Shown piece after piece: positions 18,180 to 26,594 of a stretch of DNA of 64,000 nt. The stretch comes from Spongiibacter sp. IMCC21906 (lineage in GTDB: Bacteria > Pseudomonadota > Gammaproteobacteria > Pseudomonadales > Spongiibacteraceae). The stretch's first letter is position 1. Each line of letters starts with the position of its first letter. Both the position numbers and the translations under genes were made by a program. Under the pieces are notes generated by a model, which saw only the letters and a list, made by a program, of their open reading frames with translations, had not been told where the DNA came from and did not search any database. The stretch covers positions 1,689,001-1,753,000 of the forward strand of contig NZ_CP011477.1 of assembly GCF_001010805.1 (NCBI RefSeq), in the 5' to 3' direction.

Positions 18180-19325
18180 GGAAGGTCTGCACAACCTCCC
18201 TCGTTCATAAAAATACCGCTAAAAATACGCGTTAGTTTCTTGGGCCGCGGTGATTCTCAGCTTTTCCCGGCCTGTAACCAGCCATTTGGCTGATTACAGG
18301 CGCACCTTCCCTACGAAGGCAGATATTTCTCCGCTCTCAGCAGGTTGGTAAACGCCGAGAGGACATACAGGCGATTGGTGTTTTTCGCCAGTCCACGGTA
18401 GCGAACCTTCCCATAACCAAACTGCTGTTTGATCGTCCGGAACGGATGCTCGACTTTCGCACGCACGCTGGCCTTTATTCCCTCCAGCATTTCCTGTAGC
18501 TGGTCAGCCAGCTTGCGCCGGGTGCCGGGGCGTAGCGCGATACGCCAATCGACATCCCGATCTTTAAACTCATCTCGCTTATGGATGCCGGTATAACCCG
18601 CATCACCCCAGACCCGCTGCTCTTCTCCGTGAAGAAGCTGATCTGCCGCAGTGAGATCATGCACATTCGCGGCTGTGGTCTCGATGCTGTGAATCAAGCC
18701 GTCCCGGTCATCCACGCCAATATGCATCTTCATGCCAAAGTGCCATTCATTGCCTTTCTTTGTCTGGTGCATCTCCGGATCCCGCTCCCCGTCCTGATTC
18801 TTGGTTGAGCTGGGCGCGGCGATAATCGTGGCATCAACAATGGTGCCTTCACGCATCATCAGACCCTGCTGGCGCAGCTGGGCGCTCACGGTATCGAAGA
18901 TCACTTTGCCCAATTTGTAGCGTTCTAAAAAATGACGGAAGCGGAGAATGGTGCTTTCATCCGGTAGCCGATCAGACAAACGGAGCCCGGCAAAGCGGCG
19001 CATCGACTCGATCTCGTACAGGGCATCCTCCATCGCCGGATCACTGAGGTTGTAGAACAGCTGCAGGCAGTGAACCCGAAGCATTATCGCCAGCGGGTAC
19101 GGCGGATTCCCGTTCTCACCCTTGGGATAGTGCTTGCGGAGCTTCTTCTCCAGCTTGGCCCAGGGAATCAAGCCATCCATTTTCTCGAGGAACAGCTCCC
19201 GCCGCGTCTTGCGCTTCTTGTTTTGGTATTCGGCTTCGGCGAAAGTCAGTTGGCTCATGCTATATTCCGGTTGAAATGGGTCATCACGAAATTATCTCAA
19301 ATTTTCGAGGTTGTGCAGAGGTTCC
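18180..19325 (-). mobile_element. IS5-family insertion sequence, 1146 bp
   Basis: Terminal 19-bp inverted repeats at 18180-18198 and 19307-19325 differ at two positions (GGAAGG versus GGAACC, then TCTGCACAACCTC in both). The element is flanked on both sides by the 4-bp duplication ATAG (18176-18179 and 19326-19329). One intact transposase is encoded on the minus strand. All parts are present, so it may be mobile. Confidence 0.95.
18311..19258 (-). CDS. IS5-family transposase (DDE)
   Basis: A 315-residue transposase. The N-terminal DUF772-type domain includes PYPLAIMLRVHCLQLFYNLS and FAGLRLSDRLPDESTILRF. The DDE catalytic core follows: the first Asp in GTIVDATIIAAPSS, the second in RVWGDAGYTG near residue 219, and the Glu in KVEHPFRTIKQQFGY near 272. 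The product is full length, without frameshift. It sits within clean terminal repeats inside the receptor gene, in the opposite direction to it. Confidence 0.95.
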   Translation of the reverse strand: MSQLTFAEAEYQNKKRKTRRELFLEKMDGLIPWAKLEKKLRKHYPKGENGNPPYPLAIMLRVHCLQLFYNLSDPAMEDALYEIESMRRFAGLRLSDRLPDESTILRFRHFLERYKLGKVIFDTVSAQLRQQGLMMREGTIVDATIIAAPSSTKNQDGERDPEMHQTKKGNEWHFGMKMHIGVDDRDGLIHSIETTAANVHDLTAADQLLHGEEQRVWGDAGYTGIHKRDEFKDRDVDWRIALRPGTRRKLADQLQEMLEGIKASVRAKVEHPFRTIKQQFGYGKVRYRGLAKNTNRLYVLSAFTNLLRAEKYLPS

Positions 19326-20837
19326 ATAGTTTTCTGCAGTTTACCTTACGGGTTGATCACGATATTAATGACAGCTTGACCTTTACGTCTATTACGGCGG
19401 TTTCAGAGTATGAAGAAGATTACTCGATGGATCGCGATGGCACCACGCTGGAAAATATGGGCATCAATTCTGTCGGCAGCGTAGACAGCTTGACTCAGGA
19501 GTTGCGTCTGTCTGGCAACACGGACCGCAGCCAGTGGTTGCTGGGTGTTAATTATGCCACCAATGATGTCGTCAGTGATGAAACCGTTCTCGTCGGGGAC
19601 TCAACCAATGTGGCGCTGTTGCCCGGCGGTCCTTTTATCGATAATGCGACCACCAGTATCACCCAGGACATAAAGGATATTGGTATTTTCGCCAACCTCG
19701 AATACGATCTGAGTGAGCGTTTTACACTGCTAGCCGGTGCTCGCTACACAGAGAGCAGCAATGACTTCTCGGCCTGTAGTCATAGCCAGGATCCGGGTTT
19801 GAATGCCACTTTTGCTTTTGTCTCTGATGCCCTGCAGGGCCAAGCTCCGGGCACGACTGTTATCGCTCCAGATGAGTGTGTGACCTTGGATGCGACCACT
19901 GTTCAAGTAACTCGAACGCCTTATACCGACTCGCTGGATGAGGATAATGTGTCATGGCGTTTGGGCCTGAATTATCGGGCCAGTGATGACCTGCTGTTAT
20001 ATACCTTGGCATCTAAGGGCTATAAAACAGGCAGCTATCCCATTCTTCCTGCATCGACAAACGCGCAGTTTGAAGCTGTCACGCAGGAATCTGTTCAAGC
20101 GCTTGAGGCGGGTTTGAAATGGAGTTTGCTGGATCGTAAAGCCCAATTGAATTCGGCGGTGTTTTATTACGAGTACGATGACAAGCAGGTACGGGGCAGT
20201 GTCAAAGACCCAGTTTACAACCAGCTTGACCGTTTGGTGAATATTCCTGAGTCCAGCATCCAAGGGATTGAAATGGATTTCACCTACAGTCCTATCGACG
20301 GTTTGTTGCTGCGGGCATCGGGAACTTACGTGGATACCGAAGTGAATGAGTGGTACACCTTTGTTAACCCAACCACGGGTCAGGATGAAGATGGTCTGAA
20401 TGGCCTGAGAGAGCAGGGGGATTTCAGCGGCTCTGAATTGCCCTTTACCCCAGAATGGCACTTTGTTGCAGATGTGGATTATCGCTGGCCAGTTAGCGAC
20501 ACCCTCGGCGCATTCGTTGGTGCTAATTTGCTCTATAACAGCGAAGCCAATTCCACCTTTGGTGACCCGGAGCAGACACGCATCGACAGTTTCGCAACCC
20601 TGGATCTGCGGGCCGGGCTTGAGTCACTGGATGGACGTTGGACTGCCACTGTCTGGGGGCGGAATGTCACTGATGAATACTACTGGAGTAATCAGTTTGT
20701 GACCCAGGATGTCGTGGTGCGCTACGCGGCCAAGCCAGTGACCTACGGCATCAGTTTCGCCTACAACTTTATGTAATGATATTGCCGTCATTAGGACAAA
20801 AGTTATGACCTGAGCGACGATATATCAGTACCACCAT

Positions 20838-20870
20838 AAAGGCCTGTTCAATGGACAGGCCTTTTGTTTG
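20838..20870 (+). terminator. Rho-independent terminator after TonB receptor
   Basis: The stem AAAGGCCTGT/ACAGGCCTTT with a 7-nt loop, followed by a T-rich tail, 62 bases after the receptor stop. It separates the receptor from the riboswitch-controlled operon. Confidence 0.9.
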
Positions 20871-21094
20871 TTGGCGTCGAAGTAAGAAGATAATCGTTGA
20901 GTTATTGTGGTGCATGCGCTCTAAAGTGGTGCTTTCCTGGCTTGGGTTGCTCCTTGATCAGCGGTTCGCCTTGGCGGTAAAACACGCTGATTTAGCGGGT
21001 TTTATGCAAAAAAAGAGGCTTGGCACGAAACCTGTATTAGTGATAATGTCCGCACTCTTGGTGAAACAGGACGCAATACAATTTAAAAATGGAA

Positions 21095-21248
21095 GGCTAG
21101 GGTTCCGGTTGTGGTTTGGATTTTTAAACTGCAATGACTGGTCCGAGAGCTTTCGACCTTCGCACACTTCTTTCTGATTTTTTTCAAAAGTAGTGTCAGG
21201 CTTCGGCCCTCAGCAAGGTTACACGGCGGGACAAAAGCCCGGGAGACG
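21095..21248 (+). promoter_or_regulatory. Guanidine-I (ykkC) riboswitch aptamer
   Basis: The conserved blocks of the ykkC/guanidine-I class are present in order: CTAGGGTTCCGG at 21097, GGTCCGAGAG at 21140, and ACGGCGGGACAAAAGCCCGG then GAGA from 21223. Between the second and third block a variable hairpin pairs ACACTTC with the GTAGTGT region. The aptamer lies 60 bases upstream of the first gene of an importer and carboxylase operon. In this class guanidinium binding turns expression on. This is the best evidence that the operon handles guanidine and not urea. Confidence 0.92.
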
Positions 21249-21281
21249 ATCGGCGATTTCGCCAGGAGTGCTCCGTAATCT

Positions 21282-21305
21282 GTGTAACAAACCGCTGGAG
21301 GTTTG
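21282..21305 (+). promoter_or_regulatory. Possible riboswitch expression platform over the ribosome site
   Basis: CAAACC (21288-21293) can pair with GGTTTG (21300-21305), placing the GGAGG ribosome site in and beside the loop. Overlapping it, GTGTAAC (21282-21288) is complementary to GTTACAC (21219-21225) inside the aptamer. The two pairings are mutually exclusive, which would suit ligand control of translation initiation. This is inferred by eye only. Confidence 0.45.
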
Positions 21306-21307
21306 CA

Positions 21308-22348
21308 ATGAAGCGACTCGCTGCTTTACTACTCACACTGACGTTCTCGTCATTCTCATCGGCTGCAGATAGCTTTAAAGTCTGTTGGTCTATCTACGTT
21401 GGTTGGGTGCCCTGGGGCTACGCCGACGAGCAAAAAATCGTTGATAAATGGGCCAAAAAATACGGCATCGAAATCGACGTGGTACAAATTAACGACTATG
21501 TCGAATCCATTAATCAGTATACCGCTGGCGGTTTTGACGCCTGCACCATGACCAATATGGATGCGCTGACGATTCCTGCCGCAGGTGGCGTGGACAGTAC
21601 TGCGTTGATTGTGGGTGACTTTTCCAACGGCAACGATGGCGTTGTCCTGAAAGGCAGTGACAGCTTGGCGGATATCAAAGGCCAGCGGGTTAATTTGGTT
21701 GAGCTAAGCGTATCTCACTATTTATTGGCCCGTGGCCTCGAATCTGTGGGCATGAGCGAGTCAGATGTCACGGTGGTTAACACCTCCGATGCCGATATGG
21801 TCGCGGTCTTTCCAACCTCGGGTGTGACCTCGGTAGTAACCTGGAATCCGCTACTCAGCGAAATACTCGAAATGCCCGCCGCCAATAAAGTTTTTGATTC
21901 CTCGCACATTCCCGGTGAAATTATCGACCTGTTGGTGATCAATACCGAGACCCTCAAAGCCAACCCCAAATTGGGTAAAGCCTTGACCGGTGCCTGGTAT
22001 GAAATTATGGCGACTATGAGTGGCGAGAGTGAAACAGCCGTGGCTGCCCGCACGGCAATGGGTACCGCGTCGGGTACCGATTTGGCGGGTTATGACGCCC
22101 AGCTTGCCAGCACCGAAATGTTTTTTGAGCCTTCTGCAGCGGTGGAATTTACTAACAGCGCGGCGTTAAAAGAAACCATGAAAAATGTTGCGGAGTTTTC
22201 TTTTGCCCACGGCCTTTTGGGCGAGGGCGCGCCAGATGCTGGTTTTATCGGTATTGAAACACCCGCAGGTGTTTATGGTAATCCCGGCAATATTAAATTC
22301 CGCTTTGATCCCAGTTATATGCAAATGGCTGCCGACGGCAAACTGTAA
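21308..22348 (+). CDS. ABC transporter periplasmic binding protein (guanidine/urea-carboxylase region type)
   Basis: A 346-residue protein with a signal peptide (cleavage near SSAADSF). The body belongs to the NrtA/SsuA/TauA-like binding proteins; WSIYVGWVPWGYA and GGFDACTMTNMDALTIPAAGG are typical of the subfamily encoded next to urea/guanidine carboxylases. It would capture substrate in the periplasm and deliver it to the permease encoded 93 bp downstream. It is the first gene behind the guanidine-I riboswitch, so guanidine is the likely ligand, although binding has to be inferred from context. Confidence 0.85.
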   Translation: MKRLAALLLTLTFSSFSSAADSFKVCWSIYVGWVPWGYADEQKIVDKWAKKYGIEIDVVQINDYVESINQYTAGGFDACTMTNMDALTIPAAGGVDSTALIVGDFSNGNDGVVLKGSDSLADIKGQRVNLVELSVSHYLLARGLESVGMSESDVTVVNTSDADMVAVFPTSGVTSVVTWNPLLSEILEMPAANKVFDSSHIPGEIIDLLVINTETLKANPKLGKALTGAWYEIMATMSGESETAVAARTAMGTASGTDLAGYDAQLASTEMFFEPSAAVEFTNSAALKETMKNVAEFSFAHGLLGEGAPDAGFIGIETPAGVYGNPGNIKFRFDPSYMQMAADGKL

Positions 22349-22441
22349 GCCCTCCGCTGAGTGGTGGGCATTATTTTTATGGCCACCACACATTGTTAAG
22401 CCACGGGCATTACAGCCAATGCCCCTCATTTAGAAGGCAAT

Positions 22442-23263
22442 ATGAAACGACTCATCAACCAAAGCCCTAACCGCGTCTGGCGTGTCGGCCTGGCATTGTT
22501 GCCCTTTGCCATTTTGTTGCTGCTGTACATCTCGGCATCAGAGGCGCGATTGGCCGAGAATGCCTATGACAAATTGCTGCCCAGTTTTGAGCAAATGGGC
22601 GATGCTATTCATCGTTTGGCCTTTGAGCCCAGTAAGCGCAGCGGCGACTATTTGTTTTGGCAGGACACTGGCAGCAGTTTGCGTCGCTTGGGCTTGGGTA
22701 TGTTGATTGCCGCGTCGTTGGGAATGTTTTTGGGCTTAATGACCGGCGCCATTCCACTGCTAAATGCCTCGTTTGCACCGCTGCTGACGATTGTTTCGCT
22801 GGTGCCACCAATGGCGTTGCTACCCATTCTGTTTATTGTGTTTGGCTTGGGGGAGTTGTCTAAGGTGGCATTGATCGCGATTGGGGTGACGCCTTTTGTC
22901 GCCAGAGATATTCAAAAGCGGGCATTAGAAATACCTCGGGAGCAATTGGTCAAGGCGCAAACCTTGGGGGCAAACAGTGCTCAGATTATCTTACGGGTAT
23001 TAATTCCCCAGCTGATGCCTCGGCTGATTGATGCGGTGCGATTATCGCTGGGTAGCGCGTGGTTATTTCTGATCGCCGCCGAGGCGATTGCTTCCACAGA
23101 TGGCTTGGGTTATCGGGTATTTTTAGTGCGCCGCTATCTGTCGATGGATGTGATTTTGCCCTATGTGGCCTGGATTACCTTCCTCGCTTTTCTGATCGAT
23201 TATGCCTTGGTCAAAATCAGTCACTTTGCCTTCCCCTGGCATGCGCAGCAGGAGGGTAAGTAA
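22442..23263 (+). CDS. ABC transporter permease (guanidine/urea-carboxylase region type)
   Basis: A 273-residue inner-membrane permease of the SsuC/TauC/NrtB type with about six helices. The coupling-loop segment that contacts the ATPase is visible as EQLVKAQTLGANSAQIILRVLIPQ (split here: EQLVKAQTLGANSAQ, then IILRVLIPQ). The N-terminal helix at residues 15-30 and the region around VSLVPPMALLPILFIVFGLG are membrane-spanning. Its stop overlaps the start of the ATPase gene (TAATG), which indicates tight coupling in the same operon. Confidence 0.88.
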   Translation: MKRLINQSPNRVWRVGLALLPFAILLLLYISASEARLAENAYDKLLPSFEQMGDAIHRLAFEPSKRSGDYLFWQDTGSSLRRLGLGMLIAASLGMFLGLMTGAIPLLNASFAPLLTIVSLVPPMALLPILFIVFGLGELSKVALIAIGVTPFVARDIQKRALEIPREQLVKAQTLGANSAQIILRVLIPQLMPRLIDAVRLSLGSAWLFLIAAEAIASTDGLGYRVFLVRRYLSMDVILPYVAWITFLAFLIDYALVKISHFAFPWHAQQEGK

Positions 23264-24036
23264 TGATTGAGGTAAAAAATATCTGGAAGCGTTACGGCCA
23301 TAATGTGATTCTGGAAAATATTTCCGCCACCGTTAAAGAAGGGGAGTTTATTACTCTCGTCGGCGCATCTGGCTGTGGTAAATCCACCTTTCTAAAAATG
23401 CTGCTGGGGACAGAAACACCCTCACAAGGCAGTATTCTTATTGATGATAAACCCATTCCCGCTGAGCCGGATGCCGAGCGAGGGGTGGTTTTTCAGCAAT
23501 ACTCCGTGTTTCCACATATGACAGTGTTAGAAAACGTCGCAGTTGGTCGCGCGTTTGAAAAAACCAAGCTGGGTTTTCTTTTTGGTGCTCGTAAAAAGGC
23601 AGCGCGGGCCGAGGCTGCCGAGCTGTTGGACATAGTGGGCCTGAGTCATATGCAAGACCGCTATCCCGATGAGCTATCCGGCGGTATGCGTCAGCGTTTG
23701 GCTATTGCCCAGGCACTGATTTTAAAGCCCCGCATTCTTTTGCTAGACGAACCTTTCGGCGCATTGGATCCCGGTATTCGCGCCGATATGCACGAGCTGG
23801 TATTGAATCTGTGGCGCAAACACAAGCTCACTATTTTTATGGTTACCCACGATTTGAAAGAGGGCTTTCATTTGGGCACTCGGCTATGGGTATTCGATAA
23901 ACTTCGTGTCGACCCTCAAAGCCCTAATGCCTATGGCGCCGGTATTACCTACGATTTACCGGTGGGCGTGTGCGGTGACGAACTGCTGAATGAAATTGAT
24001 CAAAGCCTGTCCGCCAATGCGGCAGAGGAACTGTAG
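23263..24036 (+). CDS. ABC transporter ATP-binding protein (guanidine/urea-carboxylase region type)
   Basis: A 257-residue ATPase of the nitrate/sulfonate/taurine group. Walker A is GASGCGKST near residue 37, the Q-loop is VFQQYSVFPHM, the signature is LSGGMRQRLAIAQAL, Walker B is RILLLDEPFGALDP and the switch histidine is in MVTHDLKEG. The C-terminus has a short extension (residues ~215-257). Together with the preceding permease and binding protein it forms a complete importer. The next gene begins one or two codons after its stop. Confidence 0.93.
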   Translation: MIEVKNIWKRYGHNVILENISATVKEGEFITLVGASGCGKSTFLKMLLGTETPSQGSILIDDKPIPAEPDAERGVVFQQYSVFPHMTVLENVAVGRAFEKTKLGFLFGARKKAARAEAAELLDIVGLSHMQDRYPDELSGGMRQRLAIAQALILKPRILLLDEPFGALDPGIRADMHELVLNLWRKHKLTIFMVTHDLKEGFHLGTRLWVFDKLRVDPQSPNAYGAGITYDLPVGVCGDELLNEIDQSLSANAAEEL

Positions 24037-24038
24037 TG

Positions 24039-24749
24039 ATGGATGTTTATAAAACCCAAATTCCCGCCGGTGGCCACTGGTCGCTGGAAGTGCGCAAGGG
24101 CACGCAACTGACCCTCACCGATATTAATGGGAGTGGTAACGCGGGAATGTTGTTCTACAACCCCCGCAATTTACTGGAACGCTATAACGCCCCCGACACC
24201 TTAAAGTGCCAGCACACCTTTAAGCTCACGGCGGGCCACTGCCTGTATTCTGATATGGGGCGTATTTTTGCTTCGGTGATTACCGATACGGCCGGCTGGC
24301 ACGATACCGTTTGTGGCAATGCCAATGCGAACATCGTGGCTGAAAAATGGGGTGCCAGAGATTACCAAAATCATCGTAATCACTGGCATCAAAATGGCTA
24401 CGATGCCTTTTTAACCGAGCTGACCAAATACGGCTTAGGCGCTGCCGATATGGCCGCCAATATTAACTGGTTCAGCAAAGTTGCCACCGATGCCCAAGGC
24501 AATATGCAGTTGGTCAGCGGTCATAGTCAGCCCGGTAGCCGCGTCACTCTGCGTTTTGAAATGGACACACTCGTTGTGCTTCACGCATGTCCTCATCCTT
24601 TAAACAGTGCGGCTGAATATCCACGTTACGACATTGGTATTGACATGGCTGTTGCCACGCCGATGACAGAAGATGATCTCTGTTTAAACCACTGCGACGA
24701 AAACCGTCGTGGTTTTGCCAATAACGCCCTCTACCATCTTGGCGCTTGA
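24039..24749 (+). CDS. DUF1989 protein, putative carboxyguanidine deiminase subunit
   Basis: A 236-residue DUF1989 protein, traditionally called urea-carboxylase-associated protein. Pairs of such proteins (CgdA/CgdB) have been shown to form carboxyguanidine deiminase, which turns carboxyguanidine into allophanate and ammonia. Conserved-looking residues include GNAGMLFYNPRNLLERYN, VITDTAGWHDTVCG, and HRNHWHQNGYD with several histidines and cysteines that could bind metal. The start is ATG at 24039 (a GTG one codon upstream is possible). It lies directly behind the importer genes and 24 bp before its partner. Which of CgdA or CgdB it is I cannot say. Confidence 0.8.
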   Translation: MDVYKTQIPAGGHWSLEVRKGTQLTLTDINGSGNAGMLFYNPRNLLERYNAPDTLKCQHTFKLTAGHCLYSDMGRIFASVITDTAGWHDTVCGNANANIVAEKWGARDYQNHRNHWHQNGYDAFLTELTKYGLGAADMAANINWFSKVATDAQGNMQLVSGHSQPGSRVTLRFEMDTLVVLHACPHPLNSAAEYPRYDIGIDMAVATPMTEDDLCLNHCDENRRGFANNALYHLGA

Positions 24750-24773
24750 TTACCGGGTAAACGGGAGACATAT

Positions 24774-25427
24774 ATGATTAAAGAAAGTGCATTACAGCCC
24801 GCTAGCGCCATCTTCAATGAAGTGATTGGCGCTGGGGATTACTACTTGGGTAAAGTCAGTGCCGGACAAACGTTTCGGATATTGGATTTAGAAGGCAATC
24901 AAGCCGCAGATACCTTGTTTTACAGTGCCGCCAACCCCAGCGAACGCTATAGCGCCACCGACACTATTCGCGAGCAGGGCAATGTTTACCTCACCGCTGG
25001 CAGTGTTTTACGCAGTAATGAAAACAAGCCTATGCTAGAAATTGTGGCCGATACCTGCGGTCGTCACGACACCCTCGGCGGCGCCTGCGCCACAGAAAGC
25101 AACACCGTGCGCTACGACCTGGAAAAACGTTGCATGCACGCTTGCCGGGATAGCTGGATGCTCGCCATTGCCGAGAAGCCCGAGTACGGTTTATCCAAAC
25201 GGGATATTACCCACAATATTAATTTTTTTATGAACGTACCCATTACCGAAGACGGTGGTTTGAGTTTTGCCGATGGCATTTCCGGGGCGGGAAAATACGT
25301 GGAATTGAAAGCCCTGATGGATGTGCTGGTGTTGATATCCAACTGTCCGCAGTTGAATAATCCTTGTAATGCATACAACCCCACACCGGTGGCGTTTTTG
25401 GTTTGGGATCGCCAAACCGGGGCTTAG
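24774..25427 (+). CDS. DUF1989 protein, putative carboxyguanidine deiminase partner subunit
   Basis: A 217-residue second DUF1989 protein, distantly similar in layout to the preceding one. [20 protein letters not shown] and [19 protein letters not shown] correspond to segments of its neighbour. Cysteines and histidines in CMHACRDSW and the Asn-rich [12 protein letters not shown] are candidate ligands. The known partners act as a heterodimer on carboxyguanidine. It has a GGGAG site. The gene is followed by 1.17 kb of repeats before the carboxylase gene, an unusual break in the operon. Confidence 0.8.
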   Translation: MIKESALQPASAIFNEVIGAGDYYLGKVSAGQTFRILDLEGNQAADTLFYSAANPSERYSATDTIREQGNVYLTAGSVLRSNENKPMLEIVADTCGRHDTLGGACATESNTVRYDLEKRCMHACRDSWMLAIAEKPEYGLSKRDITHNINFFMNVPITEDGGLSFADGISGAGKYVELKALMDVLVLISNCPQLNNPCNAYNPTPVAFLVWDRQTGA

Positions 25428-25467
25428 TAGGTGGGCGCTTTTATTATGCACGTTGTCGAGGAAGATT

Positions 25468-25680
25468 TTTTGTTGAAAGCTTTTGTTTCGCCCAGTTGGG
25501 CGACTCACTTCTTTTTGCGAAAAAAAGAAGTAAGCAAGAAAATTCGCCCCCAATCACTCGGCCTGCGGCTTCCCTGCGCTTCTCGAAATCCAATGGGAAA
25601 CGCTGCGGAACTCGCTTCGCTCAAACAGTCCTCGCTAAAAGCCATTCCCAATGGATTTCTGTGATGCTCGGCGAGCTCAA
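25468..25680. repeat. Palindromic intergenic repeat next to REPIN array
   Basis: No gene is credible here. The stretch starts with an inverted relative of the spacer found in the downstream array: TTTGTTTCGCC ... GTTGGGCG here, against CAACAAGGCGAAACAAA there. It then holds the hairpin ACTTCTTTTT gcg AAAAAAAGAAGT at about 25506-25531. A long inverted repeat (GAAATCCAATGGGAA at ~25583 and TTCCCAATGGATTTC at ~25646, one mismatch) follows. It looks like a dispersed structured element. Confidence 0.6.
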
Positions 25681-25689
25681 AGGGGGATA

Positions 25690-26525
25690 GAAAACATTCG
25701 CGGTCGGCGCCCGCTCCTACGAAGGGCAATACCTTGTAGGAGGCCGCGCCGAGGCCGAAAAGCTGACTCGCGGAAGATGATGAAGCCAGACGTTCAACAA
25801 AACGAGACAAAACTGTTATCAAAAGTGAATTACGACAGGGTGCCTAGACCAAGCCCCTGAAGGCCAAAAACATTCGCGGTCGGCGCCCGCTCCTACTAAG
25901 GGCAATACCCTGTAGGAGGCCGCGCCGAGGCCGAAACGCTGACTTGCGGAAGATGATGAAGCCAGATGCCCAACAAGGCGAAACAAATGCTTTCAGCAAA
26001 ACAGTGAATTACGACAGGGGACTAGAACAAGCCCCTGAAGGCCAAAAAACATTCGCGGTCGGCGCCCGCTCCTACGAAGGGCAATACCCTGTAGGAGGCC
26101 GCGCTGAGGCCGAAACGCTGACTTGCGGAAGATGATGAAGCCAGATGCCCAACAAGGCGAAACAAATGCTTTCAGCAAAACAGTGAATTACGACAGTGTG
26201 CCCAGACCAAGCCCCTGAAGACCAAAAATATTCGCGGTCAGCGCCCGCTCCTACGAAGGGCAATACCGTGTAGGAGGCCGCGCCGAGGCCGAAGAGCTGA
26301 CTCGTAAAAGATGAGCAAACCAGACGCCCAACAAGGCGAAACAAATGCTTTCAGCAAAACAGTGAATTACGACAGGGTGCCCAGACCAAGCCCCTGAAGA
26401 CCAAAAAATATTCGCGGTCAGCGCCCGCTCCTACGAAGGGCAATACCTTGTAGGAGGCCGCGCCGAGGCCGAAAAGCTGACTCGCGAAAGATGAGCAAAC
26501 CAGACGCCCAGCAGGGCTAATAAAC
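25690..26525. repeat. Tandem array of five REPIN-like units, ~179 bp each
   Basis: The core ATTCGCGGTC recurs at 25696, 25872, 26051, 26230 and 26410, giving periods of 176, 179, 179 and 180 bp. Each unit has CCCGCTCCTAC, then a short centre, then GTAGGAGG, forming a hairpin like a pair of inverted REP sequences (a REPIN). Each also has a ~100-bp spacer with GCCGAGGCCGAA, AACAAGGCGAAACAAATG and CAGTGAATTACGACAG. The copies differ by scattered substitutions, and the first is most divergent. The array lies between the deiminase and carboxylase genes. Confidence 0.9.
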
Positions 26526-26594
26526 AAGGAAACAACCCCAGTGGACGACCACTGGTGAAAAAACTGAGCGGGACGGCCCGCAAATGGAAGCCCC

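Larger units (their letters stand above)
17275..20776 (+). pseudogene. TonB-dependent outer-membrane receptor, split by IS5-family element
   Basis: The 5' part (17275-18179) encodes a signal peptide, a TonB-box-like EEVVVTAQKRSQS, the plug domain and the first strands. The 3' part (19330-20776) encodes the rest of the barrel and ends with the aromatic GISFAYNFM. Removing the IS and one copy of its ATAG duplication joins GAT GAT AGT TTT in frame and gives a 783-residue receptor of normal family length. No other disabling mutation is seen, so the insertion is probably recent. The ligand is unknown; the family imports siderophores, cobalamin, sugars and others. The apparent start at 19070 lies inside the IS. 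A strong terminator follows at 20838. Confidence 0.85.

Noticed and set aside
19070-19329. Native N-terminus of the receptor's second part
   Set aside because: These codons are antisense to the IS5-family transposase. The true continuation starts after the ATAG duplication.
20851-21177. 108-codon open frame as a gene
   Set aside because: It overlaps the start of the riboswitch aptamer, lacks a ribosome site and resembles no protein.
25690-26525. CRISPR array
   Set aside because: The repeats are ~179-bp tandem units with conserved spacers and internal hairpins. CRISPR repeats are short with unique spacers, and no cas genes are present.
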